The notes beneath the pieces are model-generated. The model made no database searches. It worked only from the letters and a program-made list of their open reading frames with translations, and was not told where the DNA came from. A program made the translations under genes and the position numbers. Below, in pieces: positions 15,142-23,158 of a stretch of 64,000 nucleotides of DNA. The stretch's first letter is position 1. The number at the start of each line of letters is the position of its first letter. The stretch covers positions 1,550,001-1,614,000 of the forward strand of contig NC_010175.1 in NCBI RefSeq assembly GCF_000018865.1. The letters run 5' to 3'. The DNA is from Chloroflexus aurantiacus J-10-fl. Lineage in GTDB: Bacteria > Chloroflexota > Chloroflexia > Chloroflexales > Chloroflexaceae.

Positions 15142-15299
15142 ATAACGTCATTGCAACTGCAAGCGAAGTAATCCTGCACATTGCCCCTGCAATCAGGTTC
15201 ACGGTACGCTGAAAGGTACGCTTATCACAATTCTTGCCGGTCAAGGGGTACTCGCTCGCGCCGTGCGTGTATGAGCATGTCAGGACAATCACGACCTGT

Positions 15300-15977
15300 T
15301 CAATAGGGTTCCTCATCATCGATGTCGTCAGCAGGATGCGCTTCTCGCCAGAGGCGCAGGAGCAGTGGACGCACCAGATCGCTCGCAAAACCCCGACGCA
15401 GCAAATATCCACCCAGTCGGCGTTGGAACGTCAGCCAGTCAGTATGCCTGAGGTAACGCGCTAACACAGCACGAGCTGCCTGCTCTGCCCGCAACGCTTC
15501 CCCAAGTTCGTCTTTCTCGCCGGATAGTGCATCCTCGATCAACTCGGGTGCAATCCCTTTCTGGCGTAGTTCTGCGCGCAAAGCCCGTTCACCTCGATAG
15601 CGCAGTGTACGCCGGTTTGCGACCCAACGCTCGGCGAAGTCGGCATCATTGAGCAGGCCTAATTCCTGTAACCGGGCAACGACCTGTTGACAGATCGCTT
15701 CGCGAAAGCCTTTGCGTTGCAAATAGCGATAGATTTCATTGACGGAACGTGGTCGTCGTTCAAGCTGGCGCAGGGCCTTTTGCATCGCCTGATCAGCCTC
15801 TTCACAAGCAACGAGCTGTTGCCAGCCGTGATCGTCGAGATGCACGCCAACCGCCAGGCGCATACGGGTGAGAGTATTGAGGCTAATCCCAATCGCAAAC
15901 TCACCGTCGATAAAGATATTCACACGCTGCGCGTCGTTCGTTTGTTGCCGAATTGCAGTGATTGTTCCAGCAGGCAT
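15300..15977 (-). CDS. recX: Regulatory protein RecX
   Basis: The 225-residue protein has the three-helix repeats of RecX: KALRQLERRPRSVNEIYRYL, then LQELGLLNDADFAERWVANR with RGERALRAELRQKGI, and a third repeat near FQRRLGGYLLRRGF. An N-terminal beta extension and an acidic tail (DDIDDEE) are present. RecX binds RecA filaments and limits recombination. recA is not in the window. The start lacks a ribosome binding site; a 32-codon frame ends nine bases upstream and may provide translational coupling. Confidence 0.9.
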   Translation of the reverse strand: MPAGTITAIRQQTNDAQRVNIFIDGEFAIGISLNTLTRMRLAVGVHLDDHGWQQLVACEEADQAMQKALRQLERRPRSVNEIYRYLQRKGFREAICQQVVARLQELGLLNDADFAERWVANRRTLRYRGERALRAELRQKGIAPELIEDALSGEKDELGEALRAEQAARAVLARYLRHTDWLTFQRRLGGYLLRRGFASDLVRPLLLRLWREAHPADDIDDEEPY

Positions 15978-15986
15978 ACGATACAG

Positions 15987-16085
15987 TCAGAATTGGCGCA
16001 CGAGACGGACACCGCCACTACGACGCAGAGGTTCGCCAGCCAGATGCTTCCCCTTGTGCGCCCGACACCGCCCATGTCGTGTCAT
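15987..16085 (-). CDS. Possible 32-residue basic peptide upstream of recX
   Basis: The frame MTRHGRCRAHKGKHLAGEPL continues with RRSGGVRLVRQF and ends nine bases before the recX ATG. About a third of the residues are Arg, Lys or His, and codon choice looks like that of neighbouring genes. There is no evident ribosome binding site before its ATG. It could be a short leader peptide that couples translation to recX, or chance. I do not recognise it. Confidence 0.3.
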   Translation of the reverse strand: MTRHGRCRAHKGKHLAGEPLRRSGGVRLVRQF

Positions 16086-16239
16086 TTGGCTAAAATACGT
16101 CAATCCCGTTTTACATGTTCTGCACAACGTCGGTTTCTACAGGAGAATGAACCTGTTACCGAACAAGTGTACTATATTTCAGGTGCAAACGCAAGCAGCG
16201 TATGGGTTGTTTAAGGACATGCATAGATGCCAGGGGAGT

Positions 16240-16446
16240 TTCGTGTTAACCCGTCGGGTCATGCGGGCTGAAGCCCTGCCTGACAGCGTGGAAGCCCCGT
16301 TGGGGCTGGATGCATTCCCCATCCCGCCGGCAGGCTAGCCCCGTAGGGGCTTCAATGACTTGAGGCAGGGTTTTAACCCGCCGACTTCACCCCCGCCGGC
16401 AGGCCAACCCTGCCGGCCTGCCACGACGTGAAGCGGGGTTTTTAAT
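16240..16446. repeat. GC-rich inverted-repeat element
   Basis: The stretch is built from nested inverted repeats: GAAGCCCCGTTGGGGCT (16291-16307) faces AGCCCCGTAGGGGCTTC (16337-16353), each also a small hairpin by itself, and GCCGGCAGG pairs with its complement at 16395-16417. Short copies of GCCGGCAGG and of GGGTTTTTAA/GGGTTTTAAC recur. Composition differs sharply from the flanking 250 bases, which hold no gene apart from the small frame before recX. This looks like a non-coding repeat cassette, not a coding sequence. Confidence 0.6.
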
Positions 16447-16473
16447 CTACTGGCCTCTTGGGATGCAACAGGT

Positions 16474-17376
16474 CTAGCCGGTGGCCTGGCGACGCTTTAA
16501 TTCGTAACGAATGAGACCGGCTACGCTCATCTGTGTCCAACTGCGCGCCACTACGCCAGCCGGGCCGTCTGGAGGGTAAGGGACCCAACGGGCTGCCAGT
16601 GCGGCAACGTCGGGATCGCCATCGGCGAGTGCCCGTTCAACCAGATCAACCAGTTCATCCAGCCGATGAGCTGCCCGATCAAGCTGATAAGTAACGTCAT
16701 CGTGTGGCCCGTAGTGTGTGAGATAGATCCGTGGCAGGTTGAGGGTTCGCAACATGGCAATTGTCGAGCGATGGGCTTCGAGATTGTAGGCAGGAACTGG
16801 CGTAACCGGAAACGCCAATCCCCAGCGATCCATTGCCAGGCCAGCCGCATCACCGATAAACAGACCACCACTCTTGTGGTCAAGGTACGAGAGGTGATCA
16901 GGTGAATGACCCGGCGTCGCAATCGCCGTAAGGATTATGTCTCGCCCCAGATCAAGGTGCAGGTGCTCGGCAGGCCGAATCCTTTCGGCAGCGATGGGTA
17001 ACATCTCGCCGTGCAATGGCCACGCCTCTTCGCCAACAGCACGGCGGACGCTGGCCATGAGTTTGGCGGGATTCGCCAGGTGTTCAGCCATACTGCTGTG
17101 GATGTAGACGACAGCGTTCGGTAATGCCTCAGCCAGGTGTCCCGCACCACCGGCGTGATCCATATGAATGTGTGTGCAGAGGATGTGGCGGACAGCTTCC
17201 CGCTCGATACCGAGTGCTTCCAGACCGGCCAGTGTTTGCGGCACAGTAAGCGCCGTTCCGGTCTCGATCAGCGCAATCTCTTCTCCCCGCACCACATACG
17301 TCACGCCAACTCCGGGCAGGCCGAGCAATTCGTGGTCAATAGCCCAGATGTGATGATCTACCGCGAAAACTTCCAT
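16474..17376 (-). CDS. Metallo-beta-lactamase-fold hydrolase (glyoxalase II-like)
   Basis: The 300-residue protein shows the classic HxHxDH motif as THIHMDHAGGAGHL near residue 68, the next ligand in ATPGHSPDHLSYL and the bridging Asp in LFIGDAAGL, then YLTHYGPHDD. The C-terminal 80 residues are helical (AHRLDELVDLVERALADG), as in multidomain MBL hydrolases. The substrate is unknown; thioester or quorum-lactone-like esters are possible. The flanking genes on the same strand begin over 100 bases away, so it may be transcribed alone. Confidence 0.85.
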   Translation of the reverse strand: MEVFAVDHHIWAIDHELLGLPGVGVTYVVRGEEIALIETGTALTVPQTLAGLEALGIEREAVRHILCTHIHMDHAGGAGHLAEALPNAVVYIHSSMAEHLANPAKLMASVRRAVGEEAWPLHGEMLPIAAERIRPAEHLHLDLGRDIILTAIATPGHSPDHLSYLDHKSGGLFIGDAAGLAMDRWGLAFPVTPVPAYNLEAHRSTIAMLRTLNLPRIYLTHYGPHDDVTYQLDRAAHRLDELVDLVERALADGDPDVAALAARWVPYPPDGPAGVVARSWTQMSVAGLIRYELKRRQATG

Positions 17377-17483
17377 CCCTCACCTTCGCTCGTTGCACAA
17401 TAAAACGAACACCCCTCGCCCTGGCAGGCGATTAGGAAACAGGACTACATGCAGAAAGCCAGATCAATATTGACCGACCCTGA

Positions 17484-18731
17484 CTAATTCCGCCGCCGTC
17501 GGCGCCGCCTACCGGCACTGTTGCCGGCGGGTGGCGTCGCTTTTTCCGCTGCATCCCTGGCCGGTGTTGCTTTGGAAGCGGTTGCCGGTTGCTGTGATGC
17601 CGACGTTTTGGCCGGTTTGGTGGCAGCTTCTGCTTTGGCTTTCATCGGCTGATCATTACGGCGGTTTGGCCGTGATTTGGGTGTTGGCTTCTGTTCTGTA
17701 TCCCGCTTTGATTCTACAGGCGGCGGTAACACCGATGCAGGAGGTAACACCGGTGCAGGAGGTGGAGATGGCAGCACATCTTCATCTTCCAGCAGGCTGA
17801 GATCATCACTCCAGTCAAACGCATCAATCTCATCGCGCAGCATGCGGCGCTCGCCACGATCAGGTTTAGCGGGTGAGACCGGTGTAATTCCCTCGGCAGC
17901 TCGTGCGCGTGCCAGTGCTGCTACCTGCTCAGTTGCCAGCGTAATCTGGCTCAAATCGTAGGTCTCAATCATTCCACTGCTGGCCAGTTGTACCAGAACC
18001 TGTTGCTTCAAAACATTCTGGCCAATCACCTCACCCGGCCCATCGGGGGTCATGACCCAACTCCCACGTTTGGGCAATTGTGCACGCATCTCAAGATACT
18101 GTTCATGCTCATACGACAGACAACACAGCAGACGGCCACAAACGCCACTGATCTTACTGGGGTTGAGTGGCAGGTCTTGATCCTTGGCCATCTTGATGGT
18201 CACCCGGGCATAATCAGGCAGAAACGAGGTGCAGCACAGGATACGACCGCACGGCCCGATGCCGCCGAGCATTTTTGCCTCATCGCGCGGCCCGATCTGT
18301 CGTAACTCAATGCGCGTCTTGAAGGTACGGGCCAGATCACGCACAAGCTGACGAAAATCGACGCGCTGGTCAGCAGTGAAATAGAACGTCAAACGCGAGC
18401 CGTCGAATGAATATTCGGCTTTCACCAGCTTCATCGGTAAGCCATGCTCTTGCACCTTTTCGGCACAGCGAGCCAGCGCTTCGGCGTGATACTGCTGCAA
18501 TTCAGCCATGCGCATCAAATCGCTCGCCTCGGCACGCCGCACAACCGGCTTTAGCTCACCGACAATCTCATCATCGCCAACTTCGCGCCGTTCAAAGGCA
18601 ACTTTGGCCAGTTCAAAGCCACGTACCGTTTCAACAATGACCTGATCGCCAACGCGCAGCTCAAGGTCTCGTGGATCGAAATAGTAAATCTTGCCACTAT
18701 CTTTGAAGCGAATGCCAACTACGACAGGCAT
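17484..18731 (-). CDS. PSP1-domain protein, RicT/YaaT-like
   Basis: The first 240 residues are the PSP1 domain, with the paired cysteine motifs GIGPCGRILCCTSFL and SGVCGRLLCCLSYEHEQY that bind an iron-sulphur cluster in the RicA-RicF-RicT complex of Bacillus, where the complex acts in RNA maturation and phosphorelay control. The last 130 residues are low-complexity Pro/Ala/Lys and end in seven arginines, which may bind nucleic acid. The gene starts 49 bases after the FHA-cyclase gene on the same strand and is probably cotranscribed with it. RicA and RicF partners are not in the window. Confidence 0.88.
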   Translation of the reverse strand: MPVVVGIRFKDSGKIYYFDPRDLELRVGDQVIVETVRGFELAKVAFERREVGDDEIVGELKPVVRRAEASDLMRMAELQQYHAEALARCAEKVQEHGLPMKLVKAEYSFDGSRLTFYFTADQRVDFRQLVRDLARTFKTRIELRQIGPRDEAKMLGGIGPCGRILCCTSFLPDYARVTIKMAKDQDLPLNPSKISGVCGRLLCCLSYEHEQYLEMRAQLPKRGSWVMTPDGPGEVIGQNVLKQQVLVQLASSGMIETYDLSQITLATEQVAALARARAAEGITPVSPAKPDRGERRMLRDEIDAFDWSDDLSLLEDEDVLPSPPPAPVLPPASVLPPPVESKRDTEQKPTPKSRPNRRNDQPMKAKAEAATKPAKTSASQQPATASKATPARDAAEKATPPAGNSAGRRRRRRRN

Positions 18732-18780
18732 AGGTTGTCTTTCTTACACGATATGCAATCCCTCAAGGGAATGATATTCC

Positions 18781-20337
18781 TTATGAACTGGTGTACGCTA
18801 TTGTTTGCAATCCACCCGGCTTAGGTCGTGTCCCGAGCACCTTAAACGCGCGGACACGCTGTTGTTTGCCCTTCAACTGCAATTCTCCCATCTCTTGCAG
18901 TTCAAACTCGCTACTCACCAGACGGGCCGTGTCTTCGCCGATAAAGACCGTCCCTGGTTCGGCTGCCGACTCTAACCGCGATGCGGTATTTACCGTATCG
19001 CCGATGGCGGTATATTCCAGGCGGTGGCGCGTACCGAAAAAGCCGGTGAAGGCGGGGCCAGTGTTCACACCGATCCGAATGGTAAAGACTTTATCTGGAT
19101 CGAGCCGACTTACCAGCCGTTGTTGAGCTTGCTGCATCTCAACAGCGGCTGCCACTGCCCGCACGGCGTGCTGTTCATCGAGTGGGTCTTCCGGTAAGCG
19201 TGGTGCTCCGAACACGGCCATAATCCCATCACCAATGTATTTATCAACGGTGCCATTGTACCGGAAAATGACATCGGTCATTTCGTGCAGGTATTCATTG
19301 AGCAAATCCTGCACCTCACGTGGTGAAAGCCGTTCGGAGAGCGAGGTGAAGCCCTTCACATCGGCAAACAATACGGTGACGATTTGTTCCTGCGCCTCCC
19401 AGAGTTTACCGTGCTGAGCCACATAACGCGCCAGCGCCTGAGCGACATTTGGTGACAGGAATCGCTCAAGGTTTTGCCGCACCTGACCCTGGATGCGTAG
19501 TTCTTCCGTGAGACGTGCCCGTTCAATCGCCACCGCAGCCAGATTGGCAATTGCTACCACAATATCCCGGTCGCGCACCGAAAATTGTTCTCGGCCCGGC
19601 GAGTCAAGCAGGATAACGCCAATCGCGCCGCCTTGCGTCATCAGCGGTGCGCAGATAGCCGAACGAATATTTGCGGCAATGATGCTCTTTGAGCCGGCAA
19701 ACTCGATACGGGCATCGTGAGTCAAGACAGCTTCGCCACGCTCAATGGCTTTACGAACGATGCTCCCGGCGATGGCTACATCACCCAAGCCGGGGGGATA
19801 GATGACGCGCGGAACCAGTTCATCACCTTTGCGCAAGAGCAGAAAACCGCGTTGGGCCGGAACCAGACGGATAATCTCCTCCATCACCAGATCGAGCAGT
19901 TCGCGATAGTCGAGCGCCTGGTTGACCCGCATACTGATCTGGTAGAACGCTTGCAGATCGGACGGCAGTAACTGCAACTCGTGGGCTGCGACAACCTGAG
20001 ATTCTGAGGCAACCGGAAAATAACGATTGTCATCCAGGACAACACTTTGCGCTGCCCGGTCTTCGTAGACCAGCTCGAACGGACCAACACCAATCACATC
20101 GCCATCGTTGAGCTGTTCTTCTTTGACCCGTAGTCGGTTAACAGTTACACCGTTGCGGCTATTGAGATCGATGATCCATGCGCGCCGGCCCCGTAATTCA
20201 ATTCGTGCATGCTTGCGCGAGACAATCGCGTGGTTGAGCACAATCTCGTTGTCAAGCTGGCGTCCAATCGTCAGACCGCGCTCGGTAATCGGGAAGGTAT
20301 GCTGTTCGCCATGAATGGTGACCGTAATCCGTGCCAT
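18781..20337 (-). CDS. FHA-GAF-class III adenylate/guanylate cyclase
   Basis: The 518-residue protein has an FHA domain (about 1-95; GRQLDNEIVLNH, VSRKHARIEL, LNSRNGVTVN), which binds phosphothreonine peptides, a GAF domain (about 140-280) and a class III cyclase domain (about 310-500). The metal aspartates are in LFADVKGFTSLSERL and KYIGDGIMAVFG; the nucleotide-binding part is YTAIGDTVNTASRLE. All catalytic positions seem intact. It probably makes cAMP in response to a phosphorylated partner and a small ligand sensed by GAF. A Ser/Thr phosphatase (24957-25922) and a Crp/Fnr regulator (50998-51654) elsewhere in the window could belong to the same kind of network, but no direct link is shown. 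Confidence 0.93.
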   Translation of the reverse strand: MARITVTIHGEQHTFPITERGLTIGRQLDNEIVLNHAIVSRKHARIELRGRRAWIIDLNSRNGVTVNRLRVKEEQLNDGDVIGVGPFELVYEDRAAQSVVLDDNRYFPVASESQVVAAHELQLLPSDLQAFYQISMRVNQALDYRELLDLVMEEIIRLVPAQRGFLLLRKGDELVPRVIYPPGLGDVAIAGSIVRKAIERGEAVLTHDARIEFAGSKSIIAANIRSAICAPLMTQGGAIGVILLDSPGREQFSVRDRDIVVAIANLAAVAIERARLTEELRIQGQVRQNLERFLSPNVAQALARYVAQHGKLWEAQEQIVTVLFADVKGFTSLSERLSPREVQDLLNEYLHEMTDVIFRYNGTVDKYIGDGIMAVFGAPRLPEDPLDEQHAVRAVAAAVEMQQAQQRLVSRLDPDKVFTIRIGVNTGPAFTGFFGTRHRLEYTAIGDTVNTASRLESAAEPGTVFIGEDTARLVSSEFELQEMGELQLKGKQQRVRAFKVLGTRPKPGGLQTIAYTSS

Positions 20338-20677
20338 GCTTCTTCTCTCCTGTACCCGTTACTTGCCAACTGTTGGCGGTCACCGTTCGTTCCTCGTTGC
20401 TCTCTGGCCTGCGCGTATATTCTCCTCTTGCCACGAAGTCGGCTGCCTGCTGTACGAACTCACCTTCAAAAGCCTGAAAACAGCAACGAAAGTGACAGGA
20501 TATACGCTGAGTAAAAATGGTTTACGGTTTGATCTGAAACCGTCCCAAAGCCGAGAGGGCACTGCTGACAAAAGAGCGTTACATTATCGCCGATCTTTTG
20601 CGGCTAGATTGCGCATAGTTTTGCAGAGAAAGCGGCAATTGGTGAAGCACGGGTTTTCGCAAAGGTGCAGTACCCCC
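20338..20677. other. Intergenic region without a supported gene
   Basis: About 340 bases between the cyclase start and the DtxR-type gene end. I see no coding frame with a start signal, no long inverted repeat and no convincing promoter here. Confidence 0.5.
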
Positions 20678-21400
20678 CTATTGCGCAGAGGTCTCAACAT
20701 CACCCCAAATCATCTCAGCAATGTGCGCCGGAACAGTAATCGATAAACCCGGTCGCTGAAGGGTGACCCCGATTGCCGCCGTATTATCGGCAACGGTAAA
20801 GATAGCTCCCGGTACCAGCCCATTCGCCTCAAGGAAGGAGACAATCGGCGTTTCTTCTTCGGCCTCTTCTGCAATCCGCCGTATTCTGAACTGTTGCCCG
20901 GGTTGGACTGTATCCATGCGGGTATTCCCGGTATACACTTCATTTTGTCCTGGAATAGGATTACCATGTGGACAGGTCGTTGCATGGCCGACCAGCGCCA
21001 TAATCCGCTCTTCCATCACCGGCGAAAGGGTATGTTCCAAACGAACGGCTTCCTCGTGAATCAGATGCCAGGGCAATCCCATGACATCAACGAGGAAATG
21101 CTCCAGGATTCGGTGACGACGCACCATTGCTTCGGCCAACTGAAAACCCGTTGCGGTGAGTGTAATCTCGCCATGGGCGTTGCGTTCGATCAAACCCTTT
21201 TCAAGCAAACGAGAAACAATATGGGTTACGGTAGGTGGCTGTACCTTCATCCAACGCGCCAGACGGGCTGCAATAACCGGTTCGTTACGGGATGCCAGAT
21301 AATAGATAACCTCAAGATATTCGCGCTCTTTGGCCGTCGGTTCACTACCGCTACTGGTGTGACGGCGCCGTAAGGTTGTGGTAGAATGCGAAGTATTCAC
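20678..21400 (-). CDS. DtxR/MntR-family metal-dependent repressor
   Basis: With the GTG at 21400, preceded by AAGGAGG, the protein has 240 residues; a TTG at 21445 would add 15. Residues about 20-85 are a winged helix (EYLEVIYYLASRNEPVIAAR, VQPPTVTHIVSRLLEKGLI). The dimerisation and metal domain follows with RRHRILEHFLVDVMGLPWHL and HEEAVRLEHTLSPVMEERI, and the cysteine segment HATTCPHGNPIPG. The last 75 residues are an SH3-like FeoA-type domain. It should repress metal uptake genes when loaded with Fe or Mn. It is divergent from the small gene at 21554, which may be a target or simply share the promoter region. Confidence 0.93.
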   Translation of the reverse strand: MNTSHSTTTLRRRHTSSGSEPTAKEREYLEVIYYLASRNEPVIAARLARWMKVQPPTVTHIVSRLLEKGLIERNAHGEITLTATGFQLAEAMVRRHRILEHFLVDVMGLPWHLIHEEAVRLEHTLSPVMEERIMALVGHATTCPHGNPIPGQNEVYTGNTRMDTVQPGQQFRIRRIAEEAEEETPIVSFLEANGLVPGAIFTVADNTAAIGVTLQRPGLSITVPAHIAEMIWGDVETSAQ

Positions 21401-21466
21401 TCCTGCCTCCTTTTCGTCAGCAGTGTTGCTGGTGGGTTGCAACAAGATGAACGTATGCTAACCCTC

Positions 21467-21475
21467 ATTATAGCA
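21467..21475 (-). promoter_or_regulatory. Extended -10 promoter of the DtxR-type regulator
   Basis: The minus strand reads TGCTATAAT, giving a predicted start near 21460 and a leader of about 60 bases to the GTG start. Confidence 0.5.
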
Positions 21476-21497
21476 GACGGCAAGAGTGTGCGACAGA

Positions 21498-21506
21498 TGG
21501 TATACT
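21498..21506 (+). promoter_or_regulatory. Extended -10 promoter of the small helical protein gene
   Basis: TGGTATACT, predicted start near 21513, leader about 41 bases. The divergent DtxR promoter is 23 bases away, so one bound repressor could cover both. Confidence 0.5.
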
Positions 21507-21553
21507 GATGATCGTTCCGCCGAACATACATGTGAAGTTAAGGAGTGTCAACG

Positions 21554-21787
21554 ATGAGTTCAGGAAAGACACTGGTTGAGTTGATCCGCGAGAAGACGGG
21601 GGTTAGCGCCGAACAGGCTCAACAAGTCGTAGACGTGGTCACCGGTTTTCTCAAGGAGAAGTTGCCGGAACCGATTGCAGCCCAAGTTGATCAGGTGTTG
21701 AAAGGTGACATCAGCGCCCTTGCCGATCAGATCGATGCAGCCAAAACGATGCTGGGCAGCCTGTTTGGGGGCAAGAAAGACGAATAG
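21554..21787 (+). CDS. Small helical protein, DUF2267-like
   Basis: The ATG at 21554 sits eight bases after AAGGAG; an upstream GTG would overlap that site and is rejected. The 77-residue product is predicted to be all helical: KTLVELIREKTGVSAEQAQQ, VVDVVTGFLKEKLPEPIAAQ, VDQVLKGDISALADQID, then a Gly-Lys-rich end. The pattern resembles the DUF2267-type helical repeat proteins, but the match is by eye only. No catalytic residues are evident. Confidence 0.75.
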   Translation: MSSGKTLVELIREKTGVSAEQAQQVVDVVTGFLKEKLPEPIAAQVDQVLKGDISALADQIDAAKTMLGSLFGGKKDE

Positions 21788-21925
21788 CGCTCTCATCGTC
21801 TGTTGTCGCCGGCAATCCTGACTGCATATCGATAATGCCTTTGCCCGTGTTACAGTAAAAAACACTGTTCACTACCCATCTCAGCTCCCTGGTAACCTCG
21901 TTTTAGCTATCATTGAGGTGTACTC

Positions 21926-22678
21926 ATGATTGTCGGCGGTGTATTGTTGCTTGTGCTGGCCGTCATCTTCTTTTTTGTTGCGCGGGCCAATGCCGGCAAG
22001 TTGCAAGCCCTGAATGCGGTTGACACCTACGATACGGCCACCCTGTCGGCAATTCACCGCCGGATCACAACAGCGCTGGGGGCACATGATTTTGCCCAAC
22101 CCTGCGAAGTGATGGGATTGATCGAATGTGCCACGCCACTCACCGGTCCCGTTTCAGGACAGGCGCTGGTTGCGTATCTGTACACGACTCATCGGGAATA
22201 TGAGGAACGGATCACTACCCAGGAGAGCGGACGGAGCACAACCCGTATCGAACGCCGGAGTGAGCAGCTCGAACAGAACGAGCGGCGCGTGCCGTTTACC
22301 ATTCGTGACGACACCGGTCAAGTGCTGGTTGTCCCCGATGGCGCTAAGATTGATCTGATTGAAACCGCGAATCGCTTTCTTGAAACACCCCAACCGTGGA
22401 CAGGCGCAACCCGCACACTCGGTCAACGTCAGTTTGAGCGTGGTCTGGAAGTAGGGATACGTGTCTTCGTTTCTGGTACAGCAATCGATCAGAACGGTCA
22501 GGTCGTGATTGCCCGCCATCCGACCAACAGTAAGCAGACCTTTATTATCAGCCGCAAAAGTGAACACGAACTGGCCAACTCCGCTGCGACCTGGGCACGG
22601 AATATGCGCTACGCTGCCATTGCCAGCGGGGTGATTGGACTGGCGCTTGTGGTCGGCGGTGTCTTGGTGAGTGGGTGA
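21926..22678 (+). CDS. GIDE-domain membrane protein (bacterial MUL1-like, no RING finger)
   Basis: The 250-residue protein has one membrane helix at each end (GGVLLLVLAVIFFFVARA near residue 4; ASGVIGLALVVGGVLV at the C-terminus). Between them lies a domain with the pattern of the GIDE/BAM domain of mitochondrial E3 ligase MUL1: PCEVMGLIECATPLTGPVSG, YLYTTHREYEER, VPFTIRDDTGQVLVVPDGA, and a late beta-rich FVSGTAIDQNGQVVIA. Bacterial members lack the RING finger and their function is unknown. The gene follows the small helical protein by about 140 bases on the same strand. Confidence 0.75.
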   Translation: MIVGGVLLLVLAVIFFFVARANAGKLQALNAVDTYDTATLSAIHRRITTALGAHDFAQPCEVMGLIECATPLTGPVSGQALVAYLYTTHREYEERITTQESGRSTTRIERRSEQLEQNERRVPFTIRDDTGQVLVVPDGAKIDLIETANRFLETPQPWTGATRTLGQRQFERGLEVGIRVFVSGTAIDQNGQVVIARHPTNSKQTFIISRKSEHELANSAATWARNMRYAAIASGVIGLALVVGGVLVSG

Positions 22679-23082
22679 GTGTAGGGCAGGGATCGCATCG
22701 GGTTGTGCATTCCCCGCCAGAGTTGTGTCACATCTTGACAAGCCCTCACCCCTGTCCCCCGCTGGAGTTGGGAGAACGCCCGATCAGAGTGATGCAGCAG
22801 AGCGTGCTATGCCTGGCAGTAAGCGAGCTGGAGGCTCGCGATCCCAGGGCGCGACCGGTACTTGCGCACCGTACTGGAGCGCTCAAGGGTACAACGTGAG
22901 CGTGATGGTAGATAGCGTACCACAACTTCTCTAAAACCAGATTTGATCGTATTGCAGTTCAGACCACGGGAACGCTGTTCAATAAACCACGGTCAAACCT
23001 TATCATTCACCTTTCAGCCAGTAAGCCTGGCAATCAGCCATCTACAGGGCCGGGATGGCTCATAGCTGCACGGAGCAACATA
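22679..23082. repeat. Intergenic region with dispersed repeat fragments
   Basis: No gene is supported. The stretch 22822-22849 matches 28313-28340 in inverted orientation at about 24 of 28 bases (core CCCTGGGANCGCGAG). CCCTCACCCCTGTCCCCC at 22744 resembles the CCCTCGCCCCAGCCCCTC stretch at 28670. These appear to be decayed copies of non-coding repeats. Confidence 0.5.
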
Positions 23083-23117
23083 CTGGGAGGGCGGAAGCAG
23101 ATGTTCCGCCCTCCCAG
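23083..23117 (-). terminator. Hairpin downstream of the M14 carboxypeptidase
   Basis: A perfect 14-bp stem (CTGGGAGGGCGGAA and its complement) with a 7-base loop lies 41 bases after the gene's stop. No T run follows; it probably ends or protects the transcript. Confidence 0.6.
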
Positions 23118-23158
23118 AAGTCGCGCACGTGCAGTGCCGCCTATTCTCTAAGGCGATA

